Positions 1 through 6,216 are shown, numbered from the stretch's first letter. The stretch: DNA of 8,116 bases from Bacteroidetes/Chlorobi group bacterium ChocPot_Mid (GCA_003731675.1 RCNQ01000090.1:1-8116), one strand, 5' to 3'. Notes: generated by a model from the sequence alone, not told the origin. Numbers and translations are program-made.

Positions 1-761
1 TCGGAAGTGAATCAAAATCAGCTGGAGAATTAGCCGCAAGCTCCATCGAAAAAGCTTTGGATTTGACTTTACAAAATAAATTCGATGCTATGGTTACCTT
101 GCCTGTCTCAAAATCTGTTTTGTATAAGGCAGGATGGAAGTTCCCCGGACATACAGAAATGATTGCATCTGTCTGCAAAGTTAAAAATCCTTTGATGATT
201 CTTTGCACCGATAAAGTAAGAGTGGGTCTCGCTACGATTCACATCCCAATAAAAGAAGTTCACAGAAACTTGAAAAAATCAGAAATAATAAATATTGCAG
301 AAAAATTTTCGAAATCATTGAAAAGTGATTTTGGAATTAAGTTCCCTAAGATAGCCGTTTTAGGTCTAAATCCACATGCAGGGGAGAGCGGTGATATCGG
401 AAAAGAAGAAATTACTACAATTATTCCTGCTATTGAATTTCTTAAAAAGAGTCGTATTAATATCGAAGGTCCTTTTCCAGCTGATGGGTTCTTCGGGCAT
501 GAATCATTTAAAAACTATGATGGAATTCTTGCTATGTATCATGACCAAGGGTTAATACCTTTGAAATTACTCGCAAAAGGTAGAGGAGTTAATTTCACAG
601 CAGGACTTCCGGTTGTTAGAACTTCTCCCGACCACGGAACAGCTTTCGAAATTGCAGGAAAAAATATTGCTGACCACAGAAGCACTTTAAATGCTATTAA
701 ACTTGCAACCATAATTGTAACTAACAGAAATATTATTTTTACTAAAATGAATGTTAAATAA
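1..761 (+). CDS. pdxA: 4-hydroxythreonine-4-phosphate dehydrogenase PdxA, 5'-truncated by the window edge
   Basis: PdxA oxidises 4-phosphohydroxy-L-threonine with NAD(P)+ in the DXP-dependent pyridoxal 5'-phosphate pathway. The product decarboxylates and is condensed with deoxyxylulose phosphate by PdxJ. The enzyme is a cytosolic, metal-dependent homodimer. The reading frame is open from position 3, so the TTG at 57 is an internal codon and not the start. About 253 residues are present out of a usual length near 330, so roughly the first quarter lies outside the window. Visible family motifs are GHTE (substrate His codon at 150), LNPHAGE (metal His at 375), AMYHDQG (metal His at 540), GRGVNFTAGLP, and RTSPDHGTAFEIAG (metal His at 633). 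All three metal-binding histidines known for the family are therefore present. The gene ends with TAA, 12 nt before the OsmC-family gene, and is probably in the same transcript. Identification is firm; the N-terminal part cannot be judged. Confidence 0.95.
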   Translation, partial: GSESKSAGELAASSIEKALDLTLQNKFDAMVTLPVSKSVLYKAGWKFPGHTEMIASVCKVKNPLMILCTDKVRVGLATIHIPIKEVHRNLKKSEIINIAEKFSKSLKSDFGIKFPKIAVLGLNPHAGESGDIGKEEITTIIPAIEFLKKSRINIEGPFPADGFFGHESFKNYDGILAMYHDQGLIPLKLLAKGRGVNFTAGLPVVRTSPDHGTAFEIAGKNIADHRSTLNAIKLATIIVTNRNIIFTKMNVK

Positions 762-773
762 AAGAGAATTAAA

Positions 774-1205
774 ATGGAAAACTCTAAACACGAAGTCAAA
801 ATTGACATAGAATATTTAGGTGACCTGCACTGCAAAGCAGTTCACGGACCATCAGGTAATATTATTTTAACTGATGCTCCTGTTGATAATCAGGGAAAAG
901 GTGAATACTTCTCACCGACAGACCTTGCCGCTACTGCCATCGGTGTGTGCATACCAACAATCATGGGTATAAAAGCACGACAAAACAATATAGACATTGT
1001 CGGTCTTAAAGTTTCTGTTACCAAAGAAATGATGAACGAACCTTATCGCAGAATAAAAAAATTAAGACTGGATTTTGTTTTTCCAAAAAGACTCAATGAC
1101 AAAGATTTTCAAATCATGAAAAATGTCATTAAAACCTGCCCTGTAACACGAAGTTTGCATCCTGACATTGAAATTGAAGCCAACTACAAATTTGCTGATG
1201 AATAG
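774..1205 (+). CDS. OsmC/Ohr-family protein
   Basis: This is a 143-residue cytosolic protein of the OsmC/Ohr superfamily, whose characterised members are thiol-dependent peroxidases that reduce organic hydroperoxides. Evidence is the FSPTDLAATAIGVC segment (residues 46-59), matching the family's SPTELLLAALGSC-type helix with the first redox Cys at C59. The second Cys sits in KTCPVTRSLHP (C122), so both cysteines of the catalytic pair are present. Length is normal for the family (about 135-145 residues). The ATG at 774 is preceded by a weak purine stretch (AAGAGAA) and follows pdxA by 12 nt; the symporter starts 3 nt after its stop. It looks like the short OsmC-like branch rather than Ohr proper or osmotically induced OsmC, so its substrate is not determined. 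Family assignment is confident; peroxidase function is inferred from the two cysteines. Confidence 0.9.
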   Translation: MENSKHEVKIDIEYLGDLHCKAVHGPSGNIILTDAPVDNQGKGEYFSPTDLAATAIGVCIPTIMGIKARQNNIDIVGLKVSVTKEMMNEPYRRIKKLRLDFVFPKRLNDKDFQIMKNVIKTCPVTRSLHPDIEIEANYKFADE

Positions 1206-1208
1206 GAA

Positions 1209-2735
1209 ATGTCTAAAAAAATAAATATACCACTACACATTCAAATTGTAATTGCTCTGATTCTTGGTGCGATTTTTGGTTCAATATTCAGTATAGATGA
1301 GTTTAAAATTAAAGTTACTTATCTTAAAGATAATAGATTCGTTACTGAAACAATAAAAAATTTCAAATCTGTTGAATTCAACACTCTTTATGAAGATTCA
1401 GGTGATTCTTTAAAAAAAATATTTGGAAAATATGACCAGATTCAAATAATAAAAACATTTGAAAAGCTGACTGAATCGGAAAAAAAATCTTTAATAATTA
1501 CTATTAACTCTCAGGATTACAAGAAAATATATGTTAATAAAATTTATAGAAATGTCGTTGATTTAGCCAAAGTGGACACAATAGCGACATACATTAAACC
1601 TGTTGGCACTCTATTCATCAAATTACTCAGCTTTCTTGCCATTCCATTAGTTATTGCATCGCTTATCATTGGTGCCGCAAGTTTGGAAGACATCAAAAAA
1701 CTTGGAAGAATCGGATTGAAAACATTCACATTTTATATTGTAACTACAGTCATAGCTATTTCTATTGGTCTTGCTGTTGCTAATTTCATCCAACCGGGAA
1801 AGCAGTTAAATGAAACAACAAAAAACAGATTAATTGGCACATTCCAATCTGACAGCGAATCTCTCATTACAAAAAATATTGATGTTGACATTGTTGATTT
1901 CTTCCTGGACATTGTTCCAACAAATCCTATTAACGCTATGGCTAACGGGAATATGTTACAAATCGTTTTCTTTGCAGTCTTATTTGGAGTTACATTAACT
2001 TTCATTAGTCGAGAGAAATCAAAACCCGTTATAGACTTATTCGATGGCATCAGTCAAGCGATGATTAAAATGGTTGACTTCATCATGCTACTCGCTCCTT
2101 TTGGAGTTTTTGCCCTTATCAGTTCTACTATTGCCGATTTCGGTTTCGGAATAATTTCAACCCTATTTTGGTATATGTCAGCAGTTTTAATAGGATTATT
2201 TCTTCATACAACTTTTGTTTATTCATTCATTGTTAAATTCTTTGGGAAAATGAGTCCAATATTTTTTTTCAAAGGGATTCGTAATGTCCAGGCAATCGGA
2301 TTTTCTACCAGTTCAAGCGCCGCAACACTACCTGTTAATATTAAAAGTTGCGAAAACAATCTTGGAGTTCCAAAACAAATTTCCGGTTTTGTTCTACCAC
2401 TTGGAGCAACAATTAACATGGACGGTACAGCACTTTATCAGGGTGTTGCCGCTGTATTTATTGCTCAGGTATATGGATTTGATTTGACATTTGTGCAGCA
2501 AATAACAATTGTAATTACAGCAGTTTTAGCTTCTATTGGTACTGCCCCAGTTCCCGGTGTTGGCATTATTATGTTAGTCATGATTTTGAATGCTATTCAT
2601 ATACCACCTGAAGGAATTGCACTAATAATAGGTGTTGACAGAATTCTTGATATGTGCCGCACCATAACCAATGTCTCAGGTGATGCCGCAGTTGCTGTCT
2701 CCATTACAGGATTGGAAGTAAAAAAAGTTACTTGA
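1209..2735 (+). CDS. Dicarboxylate/amino acid:cation symporter (SLC1/GltP family) with an enlarged TM1-TM2 loop
   Basis: This is an inner-membrane secondary transporter of the DAACS (glutamate/aspartate/C4-dicarboxylate) family, which moves substrate inward with Na+ or H+ and works as a trimer of elevator-type protomers. Fold elements appear in order: TM1 about residues 7-27, TM2 about 128-157, TM3 about 170-195, TM4-TM6 about 248-345, HP1 with the serine-rich tip FSTSSSAATLP (365-375), TM7 with NMDGT (403-407), HP2 with SIGTAPVPG (442-450), and TM8 with DMCRTITNVSGD (481-492). In TM8 the residues matching the known GltPh ligands are all present: D481, R484, T485, N488 and D492. Retention of the Arg favours an acidic substrate. 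The protein is 508 residues against about 400-440 for typical relatives; the excess lies mainly between residues 30 and 125. An AGGA overlaps the osmC stop only 1 nt before ATG, so translational coupling is more likely than a classical RBS. The exact substrate is unknown. Confidence 0.93.
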   Translation: MSKKINIPLHIQIVIALILGAIFGSIFSIDEFKIKVTYLKDNRFVTETIKNFKSVEFNTLYEDSGDSLKKIFGKYDQIQIIKTFEKLTESEKKSLIITINSQDYKKIYVNKIYRNVVDLAKVDTIATYIKPVGTLFIKLLSFLAIPLVIASLIIGAASLEDIKKLGRIGLKTFTFYIVTTVIAISIGLAVANFIQPGKQLNETTKNRLIGTFQSDSESLITKNIDVDIVDFFLDIVPTNPINAMANGNMLQIVFFAVLFGVTLTFISREKSKPVIDLFDGISQAMIKMVDFIMLLAPFGVFALISSTIADFGFGIISTLFWYMSAVLIGLFLHTTFVYSFIVKFFGKMSPIFFFKGIRNVQAIGFSTSSSAATLPVNIKSCENNLGVPKQISGFVLPLGATINMDGTALYQGVAAVFIAQVYGFDLTFVQQITIVITAVLASIGTAPVPGVGIIMLVMILNAIHIPPEGIALIIGVDRILDMCRTITNVSGDAAVAVSITGLEVKKVT

Positions 2736-2738
2736 TTC

Positions 2739-2750
2739 AGAAATATTTCT
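2739..2750. terminator. 12-bp perfect palindrome in the convergent gap
   Basis: AGAAATATTTCT is a perfect inverted repeat filling most of the 14-bp space between the symporter stop (TGA, ends 2735) and the stop of the opposing lipoprotein gene (complement of 2750-2752, whose first base it overlaps). The position suits a bidirectional transcription end. However, the repeat is all-AT except two pairs, has no loop, and is not followed by a clear U-tract on either strand, so it is a poor intrinsic terminator. No better terminator is visible between these two genes. Confidence 0.25.
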
Positions 2751-3139
2751 CAATTATCATCTTTTGTCTTCAATGAACCATTATTGATAATAGTCCCTTC
2801 GTTGATTACATGATGCTTTACAACAAGCTCTGCTTTAGTTGATAGCTCAAGCGTCGCACCATTATCAATTAACAAATTCAGACATTCAGCTTTACCATTA
2901 ATTGTAACTTTACCTGTAATGTTGACATCAGCATCAGGAGTAGGCACATTTCCTTGAATCCAGGTTGAATTGCTATGCCAGTCACCTCCTTTAATTGAAG
3001 AAATGAAAATCTGTTGTGTGTTTACTGATTTTACTTCTTCCTTTTTCTCTTCAACCTTTGTGCAAGTCAAAAGGAAAAATGAAATTACAATTATAGTTGT
3101 TATATTAATAGGTCTATTTATTTTAAATAATCTTTGCAT
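2750..3139 (-). CDS. Small putative lipoprotein with a surface-protein beta-solenoid cap motif
   Basis: I do not recognise a specific gene here. The 129-residue product starts with a short basic stretch (KINRP), then a hydrophobic signal segment (about residues 11-24), then LLTC with the Cys at 26. This fits a type II (lipoprotein) signal peptide, although Thr at -1 is not the usual Gly/Ala/Ser. A charged linker KVEEKKEEVK follows. Residues about 51-75 carry GGDW...STW...GNVPTPDADVNI, a motif found repeatedly in Bacteroidetes secreted and surface proteins ahead of beta-solenoid repeats. The remainder (TINGKAECLNLLIDNGATLEL, then INEGTIINNGSL) reads like two or three short beta rungs. The protein then stops, with no enzymatic domain and no sorting domain. 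I chose the ATG at 3139 over the GTG one codon earlier because GGGAG lies 7 nt before the ATG, a better spacing. It is convergent with the symporter and divergent from mnmA. Function is unknown. Confidence 0.75.
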   Translation of the reverse strand: MQRLFKINRPINITTIIVISFFLLTCTKVEEKKEEVKSVNTQQIFISSIKGGDWHSNSTWIQGNVPTPDADVNITGKVTINGKAECLNLLIDNGATLELSTKAELVVKHHVINEGTIINNGSLKTKDDN

Positions 3140-3142
3140 CAC

Positions 3143-3248
3143 TTAACTCCCGATAGTTAATATTCAATTAATTAATTGAAAAATATATATCTAAAATACC
3201 ATTTTTTTATTAATTTAAAAAATATTTAAAACAATTTACTAAAAATAT
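3143..3248. promoter_or_regulatory. Divergent intergenic region between the lipoprotein gene and mnmA
   Basis: About 106 bp separate the oppositely oriented starts, so promoters for both genes should lie here. The stretch is almost entirely A/T. On the minus strand a GGGAG (plus-strand bases 3147-3151) is a convincing ribosome binding site for the lipoprotein gene. No Shine-Dalgarno sequence precedes mnmA; its leader is A-rich, as is common in Bacteroidetes-type bacteria. I could not assign -10/-35 or Bacteroidetes TAnnTTTG elements with any confidence. The region contains a perfect 18-bp palindrome, listed separately. Confidence 0.5.
3163..3180. repeat. Perfect 18-bp palindrome in the divergent promoter region
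   Basis: TTCAATTAATTAATTGAA reads identically on both strands, with a nested TTAATTAA core. It sits 24 nt upstream of the lipoprotein start and 68 nt upstream of mnmA. A dimeric regulator could use such a site, or it could form a small cruciform or hairpin. In sequence this AT-rich a palindrome may also occur by chance, but 9 bp half-sites without mismatch are longer than the other inverted repeats I found here. Confidence 0.45.
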
Positions 3249-4334
3249 ATGGATTTAAACGACAAAACGGTCCTTGTTGGTATGTCGGGAGGAGTTGATT
3301 CTTCTGTAGCTGCTGCCTTACTTCTCGAGCAAGGATACAATGTCATTGGTGTTACTATTACCCCATTTTATTTCTATGAATATTATAAAAATCTTGAAAA
3401 ACAAAACCCAAAAGGAAATATTCAGGAAGCAAAAGAAATCTGCGATAAACTCGGTATTCAACATATCGTAGTTGACTATTTTGATTATTTTAAAAAAAAC
3501 ATTGTAAACTATTTTATAGATGAATATTTGAAGGGCAGAACCCCTAATCCATGCGCTAAATGTAATCCCCTGATTAAATGGGGGAAATTAATCCAGACTG
3601 CCAATGAATATAACGCAAAATTTATTGCGACTGGTCATTACGCCATTACCAATTATGACAATAACTTAAAAAGATATTTACTAAAAAAAGGTCAAGATAC
3701 ATTCAAAGACCAGTCTTACTTCTTATGGGGCTTATCACAAGACCAATTATCCCGAACACTATTTCCACTGGGCAAAATGACAAAACCTGAAGTAAGAAAA
3801 TATGCTGAAAAAAAAGGTTTCAAATCATTCAATAAATCTGATTCTCAAGAAGTATGCTTTATTGCTGACAACAACTACCATAATTTCCTGAAGCAATCAA
3901 TTCCTGATATTGATACAAAAATTGGTGAAGGCAATATCATCTTCAGAGGAAGGGTAATAGGCAAGCATAAAGGATACCCTTTTTATACAATAGGACAAAG
4001 AAAAGGTATCGGTATTACATACAAAGATGCTCTCTATGTTAAAAAAATAAATCCTGAAAATAATACTATTGAAGTTGATACCGAAGGTAGTTTATTTAGT
4101 AAAACGCTATCAGTAACTAATGTCAATTTCGTTAAATATAAAAAAATAAATCCTGAAAATATCTATATGGTTAAAATCAGATACAAAGATAAACCATCAC
4201 CGGCAAAATGCTGGGTTTCCGAAAATGGCGATATTGCTATAGAATATACAGAAGAAAAAAGAGCAATAACCCCAGGACAGTCTGCTGTCATATATGAAGG
4301 TGATGATGTTGTTGCTGGTGGAGTAATATGTTAG
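3249..4334 (+). CDS. mnmA: tRNA-specific 2-thiouridylase MnmA
   Basis: MnmA activates U34 of the Lys, Glu and Gln tRNAs by adenylation and inserts sulfur delivered as persulfide, giving the s2U34 part of mnm5s2U or its variants. It acts in the cytosol. The 361-residue protein is full length for the family. Domains in order: an N-terminal ATP-pyrophosphatase domain with PP-loop SGGVDSS (13-19), GRTPNPCAKCN (97-106), ATGHYA (127-132), KDQSYFLWGLS (153-163) and SQEVCFI (199-205); then the central domain with GQRKGIGI (249-256); then a C-terminal beta-barrel with RYKDKP (311-316) and TPGQSAV (341-347). The sulfur-relay cysteines equivalent to E. coli C102 and C199 are C105 and C203. The residue equivalent to E. 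coli D99 is Cys (C102), giving a CxxC. The ATG at 3249 gives the canonical start just before the PP-loop; no Shine-Dalgarno sequence is visible. A KKINPEN heptapeptide occurs twice near the C-terminus (265-271 and 298-304). It stands alone between the lipoprotein gene and the glycan cluster. Confidence 0.97.
   Translation: MDLNDKTVLVGMSGGVDSSVAAALLLEQGYNVIGVTITPFYFYEYYKNLEKQNPKGNIQEAKEICDKLGIQHIVVDYFDYFKKNIVNYFIDEYLKGRTPNPCAKCNPLIKWGKLIQTANEYNAKFIATGHYAITNYDNNLKRYLLKKGQDTFKDQSYFLWGLSQDQLSRTLFPLGKMTKPEVRKYAEKKGFKSFNKSDSQEVCFIADNNYHNFLKQSIPDIDTKIGEGNIIFRGRVIGKHKGYPFYTIGQRKGIGITYKDALYVKKINPENNTIEVDTEGSLFSKTLSVTNVNFVKYKKINPENIYMVKIRYKDKPSPAKCWVSENGDIAIEYTEEKRAITPGQSAVIYEGDDVVAGGVIC
4040..4062 (+). 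repeat. Direct repeat copy 1 within mnmA
   Basis: A 23-nt stretch is repeated without mismatch at 4139-4161, exactly 99 nt downstream. Because 99 is a multiple of three, both copies are read in the same frame and encode KKINPEN. This copy lies in the segment leading to the LYVKKINPENNTIEV strand of the C-terminal region, a position where the family normally has a similar D/N-P-E-x-N turn. Confidence 0.85.
4139..4161 (+). repeat. Direct repeat copy 2 within mnmA
   Basis: This is an exact 23-nt copy of 4040-4062, in the same frame, encoding KKINPEN (residues 298-304) just before the conserved MVKIRYKDKP strand. In the family this position is a variable linker, so this copy is the more likely derived one. 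Confidence 0.85.
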
Positions 4335-4347
4335 TAAAAATTTTACT
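4333..4347. terminator. 15-nt inverted repeat overlapping the mnmA stop codon
   Basis: AGTAAAA, one A, then TTTTACT form inverted 7-bp arms that begin inside the mnmA TAG. It could be a weak transcription end for mnmA, but the arms are mostly A/T, the loop would be too small without opening some pairs, and there is no strong T-run after it. No other terminator-like structure is seen in the 68-nt gap before the first glycosyltransferase, so read-through into the glycan genes is possible. Confidence 0.25.
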
Positions 4348-4402
4348 TAAAAATTAAAATAGGATTGTGTTATTTTATTAAACAATGAATTTTAAATAAA
4401 AA

Positions 4403-5299
4403 ATGTATAAACCATTAATATCAGTATGTATTCCAACCTATAATGGTAGTAAATATATTGAAGAAGCCCTACAATCAGTAAATAATCAAACTTATAGACC
4501 ATTAGAAATTATTATTTCTGATGATTCTTCTACTGATAATACTTTACAAATTGTAAACAATTTTAAAGTTAAAACCGATATAGTTATTAGATGTTTCTTA
4601 CATAGACGAAAGGGCATTGGTTCCAATTTGAACAATTGTGTAATAAATTCTCTTGGTGAATTTATTAAATTTGTATTTCAAGATGATTTTATGGAAAACA
4701 ACTGTATTGAAAAGATGTTAGAATGTGCAATTAAATTTAAAAATATTGGTTTAGTATTTTGTAAAAGAAAAATTTTATTGGAAAATAACGATATAGATAT
4801 TAATGACTTTAATGAATGGTATAAACAATTTGGTAATTTAACGGATTCATGGACTAATTTAAAAGAATTTCAAACAGGTGTTGAATTATTGAACGACGAT
4901 AAATTCTTACATTCTCCATATAACAAAGTAGGTGAACCAATAGCGCCTTTAATTAATAAAGAATGCTTTTATAAAGTGGGTTACTTTAATACTTTTCTTA
5001 AGCAAGCATTAGATTATGAGTTTTATTATAGAGTTTTTAAGCATTATAATGTTGGTTTTATTAACGAAGAATTGGTCACATTCAGGAGACATTCTACTCA
5101 AGCTACTGAAAAGAACAGAAATAACAAATTTTCTTATGAATATGAGTTGTTATTTATTAGCTATTTCAAAAATCTTTTTAATTGTTTTTCAAAAAAAGTT
5201 AAAAAGGATTTACTAATTAGAATTATAGGAATGCCAATCAACTTTATATACAAACTTACATTTGCTCAAGTTAAGTATTATTTTAGGAGACAATTTTGA
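4403..5299 (+). CDS. Glycosyltransferase family 2 protein (GT-A fold)
   Basis: This 298-residue enzyme should transfer a sugar from a nucleotide donor during surface polysaccharide or LPS synthesis, at the cytosolic face of the inner membrane. The N-terminal GT-A domain shows ISVCIPTYNGSKYIEEAL (6-23), SDDSSTDNT (39-47) for nucleotide binding, and QDD (93-95) as the DxD-type metal motif (FVFQDDFM). LDYEFYYR (203-210) matches the position of the usual ED/DxxxxxR catalytic segment, and H230 in FRRHSTQAT is a likely late metal-site His. There is no signal peptide; the C-terminus (about 267-298) is basic and moderately hydrophobic, suiting peripheral membrane contact. The ATG at 4403 lies directly before the first beta strand; the leader is A-rich with no Shine-Dalgarno sequence. 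It overlaps the next glycosyltransferase by 4 nt. Base composition is unusually AT-rich compared with genes on either side (10 G/C in 60 at 5161-5220). Donor and acceptor cannot be told. Confidence 0.92.
   Translation: MYKPLISVCIPTYNGSKYIEEALQSVNNQTYRPLEIIISDDSSTDNTLQIVNNFKVKTDIVIRCFLHRRKGIGSNLNNCVINSLGEFIKFVFQDDFMENNCIEKMLECAIKFKNIGLVFCKRKILLENNDIDINDFNEWYKQFGNLTDSWTNLKEFQTGVELLNDDKFLHSPYNKVGEPIAPLINKECFYKVGYFNTFLKQALDYEFYYRVFKHYNVGFINEELVTFRRHSTQATEKNRNNKFSYEYELLFISYFKNLFNCFSKKVKKDLLIRIIGMPINFIYKLTFAQVKYYFRRQF
5285..5290 (+). promoter_or_regulatory. Shine-Dalgarno AGGAGA supporting a TTG start
   Basis: AGGAGA lies 5 nt before a TTG at 5296, inside the 3' end of the preceding gene. It is the strongest ribosome binding site in the window. 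It fixes the start of the second glycosyltransferase at the TTG, which overlaps the upstream TGA as TTGA. Confidence 0.75.
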
Positions 5300-6216
5300 A
5301 AATATATTCGATTGTGGTAACATATAATGGTTCTAAATTTATCAAAGATTGTTTTGGTAGTCTTATCAATTCAAAGGTAATTAATCATAGTATTCTTGCA
5401 ATTGATAATGGTTCAAATGATGATACAGTGTCATTAATCCGAAAATATTTTCCACAAGTTGAAATCATCGAAAATGGTAAAAATCTGGGTTTTGGAAAAG
5501 CTAATAATATAGGTTTAAAAAAGGCTTTAAATGATAACGCAGATTATGTTTTTTTATTAAATCAAGATGCTTGGCTCGAAGGAGTTGATACTCTTGATAA
5601 ATTGATAGACCTTCATCAAAAAAATCAAGATTATGGGATAATTAGTCCAATTCACTTAAATAAAAGTGGAAAAATAGATGAAGGATTTTTGAATTATATA
5701 TCAAGAGATAAAAATTCCTTATTTCTTTCAAACATATCAGAAATGCCAGGGAATATAAATCTTTATTCTTGTAATGGAATAAATGCTGCTGCTTGGTTGA
5801 TTTCAAAACAATGCCTTGAGAAGATTGGGGGATTTATGCCATTATTCTATCATTATGCTGAAGATGATAATTATTGCCAACGTGTTTTGAAGTCTGGATT
5901 AAAAATTGGGTTTGCAAGTGGTATTATTATAATTCACGATAGAGAATCAAGAAAAACGAAATATAAATTAAAAGATAAAATCAATAAGAACTATCGCAAA
6001 TATCTATCAGTATTTACATCTATTAATCATAAATCTTTTTGGGATTATCTTTTGTTTGTCTTTAAAAATGTTATGAATATTATTTGGAATTATAAGAAAG
6101 ACCCTTTTAAATTATTATACCTTATTGTAATTATTCCTATGTTGATATTCAATTCATTTACCATTTATAACCAGAGAAAAAAATCAAAAAGAATTTTCCC
6201 CAATTTTTTAAAATAG
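5296..6216 (+). CDS. Glycosyltransferase family 2 protein, rhamnosyltransferase-like
   Basis: This 306-residue GT-A enzyme resembles the WbbL/RfbN-like branch of family 2, many of which add rhamnose or other deoxysugars to O-antigen or capsule units. Features in order: YSIVVTYNG (4-12), AIDNGSNDDT (35-44), NLGFGKANNIG (63-73), the DxD-equivalent LNQDAWL (88-94), AAAWLISKQCLEKIGGF (164-180), and FYHYAEDDNYCQRV (184-197) with the catalytic ED-x-x-x-x-R arrangement; H214 in IIIHDRES follows. A hydrophobic stretch at about 272-290 near the C-terminus, followed by a basic tail, suggests membrane attachment. The start is TTG at 5296, set by AGGAGA 5 nt upstream; no ATG gives the complete first strand. 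The TTGA overlap with the previous gene implies translational coupling. It shares the strong AT bias of that gene. The exact sugar is not predictable from sequence alone. Confidence 0.92.
   Translation: MKIYSIVVTYNGSKFIKDCFGSLINSKVINHSILAIDNGSNDDTVSLIRKYFPQVEIIENGKNLGFGKANNIGLKKALNDNADYVFLLNQDAWLEGVDTLDKLIDLHQKNQDYGIISPIHLNKSGKIDEGFLNYISRDKNSLFLSNISEMPGNINLYSCNGINAAAWLISKQCLEKIGGFMPLFYHYAEDDNYCQRVLKSGLKIGFASGIIIIHDRESRKTKYKLKDKINKNYRKYLSVFTSINHKSFWDYLLFVFKNVMNIIWNYKKDPFKLLYLIVIIPMLIFNSFTIYNQRKKSKRIFPNFLK

Noticed and set aside
57..59. TTG at 57 as the true start of pdxA
   Set aside because: The frame stays open to the window edge, and the product from this codon lacks the N-terminal part of the family, so the real start is upstream.
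539..835. Minus-strand ORF of 98 codons opposite pdxA and the OsmC gene
   Set aside because: It lies antisense to firmly identified genes, shows no domain or motif, and crosses a gene border; it is a shadow frame.
1733..2050. Minus-strand ORF of 105 codons (and shorter ones near 1544 and 2219) opposite the symporter
   Set aside because: These are antisense to transmembrane-coding sequence, which often yields open complementary frames; no start-site or family evidence.
2284..2487. Plus-strand ORF of 67 codons inside the symporter
   Set aside because: It is out of frame within HP1-TM7 coding sequence of a strongly conserved protein.
5016..5216. Plus-strand ORF of 66 codons inside the first glycosyltransferase
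   Set aside because: It is an out-of-frame shadow with no recognisable features.
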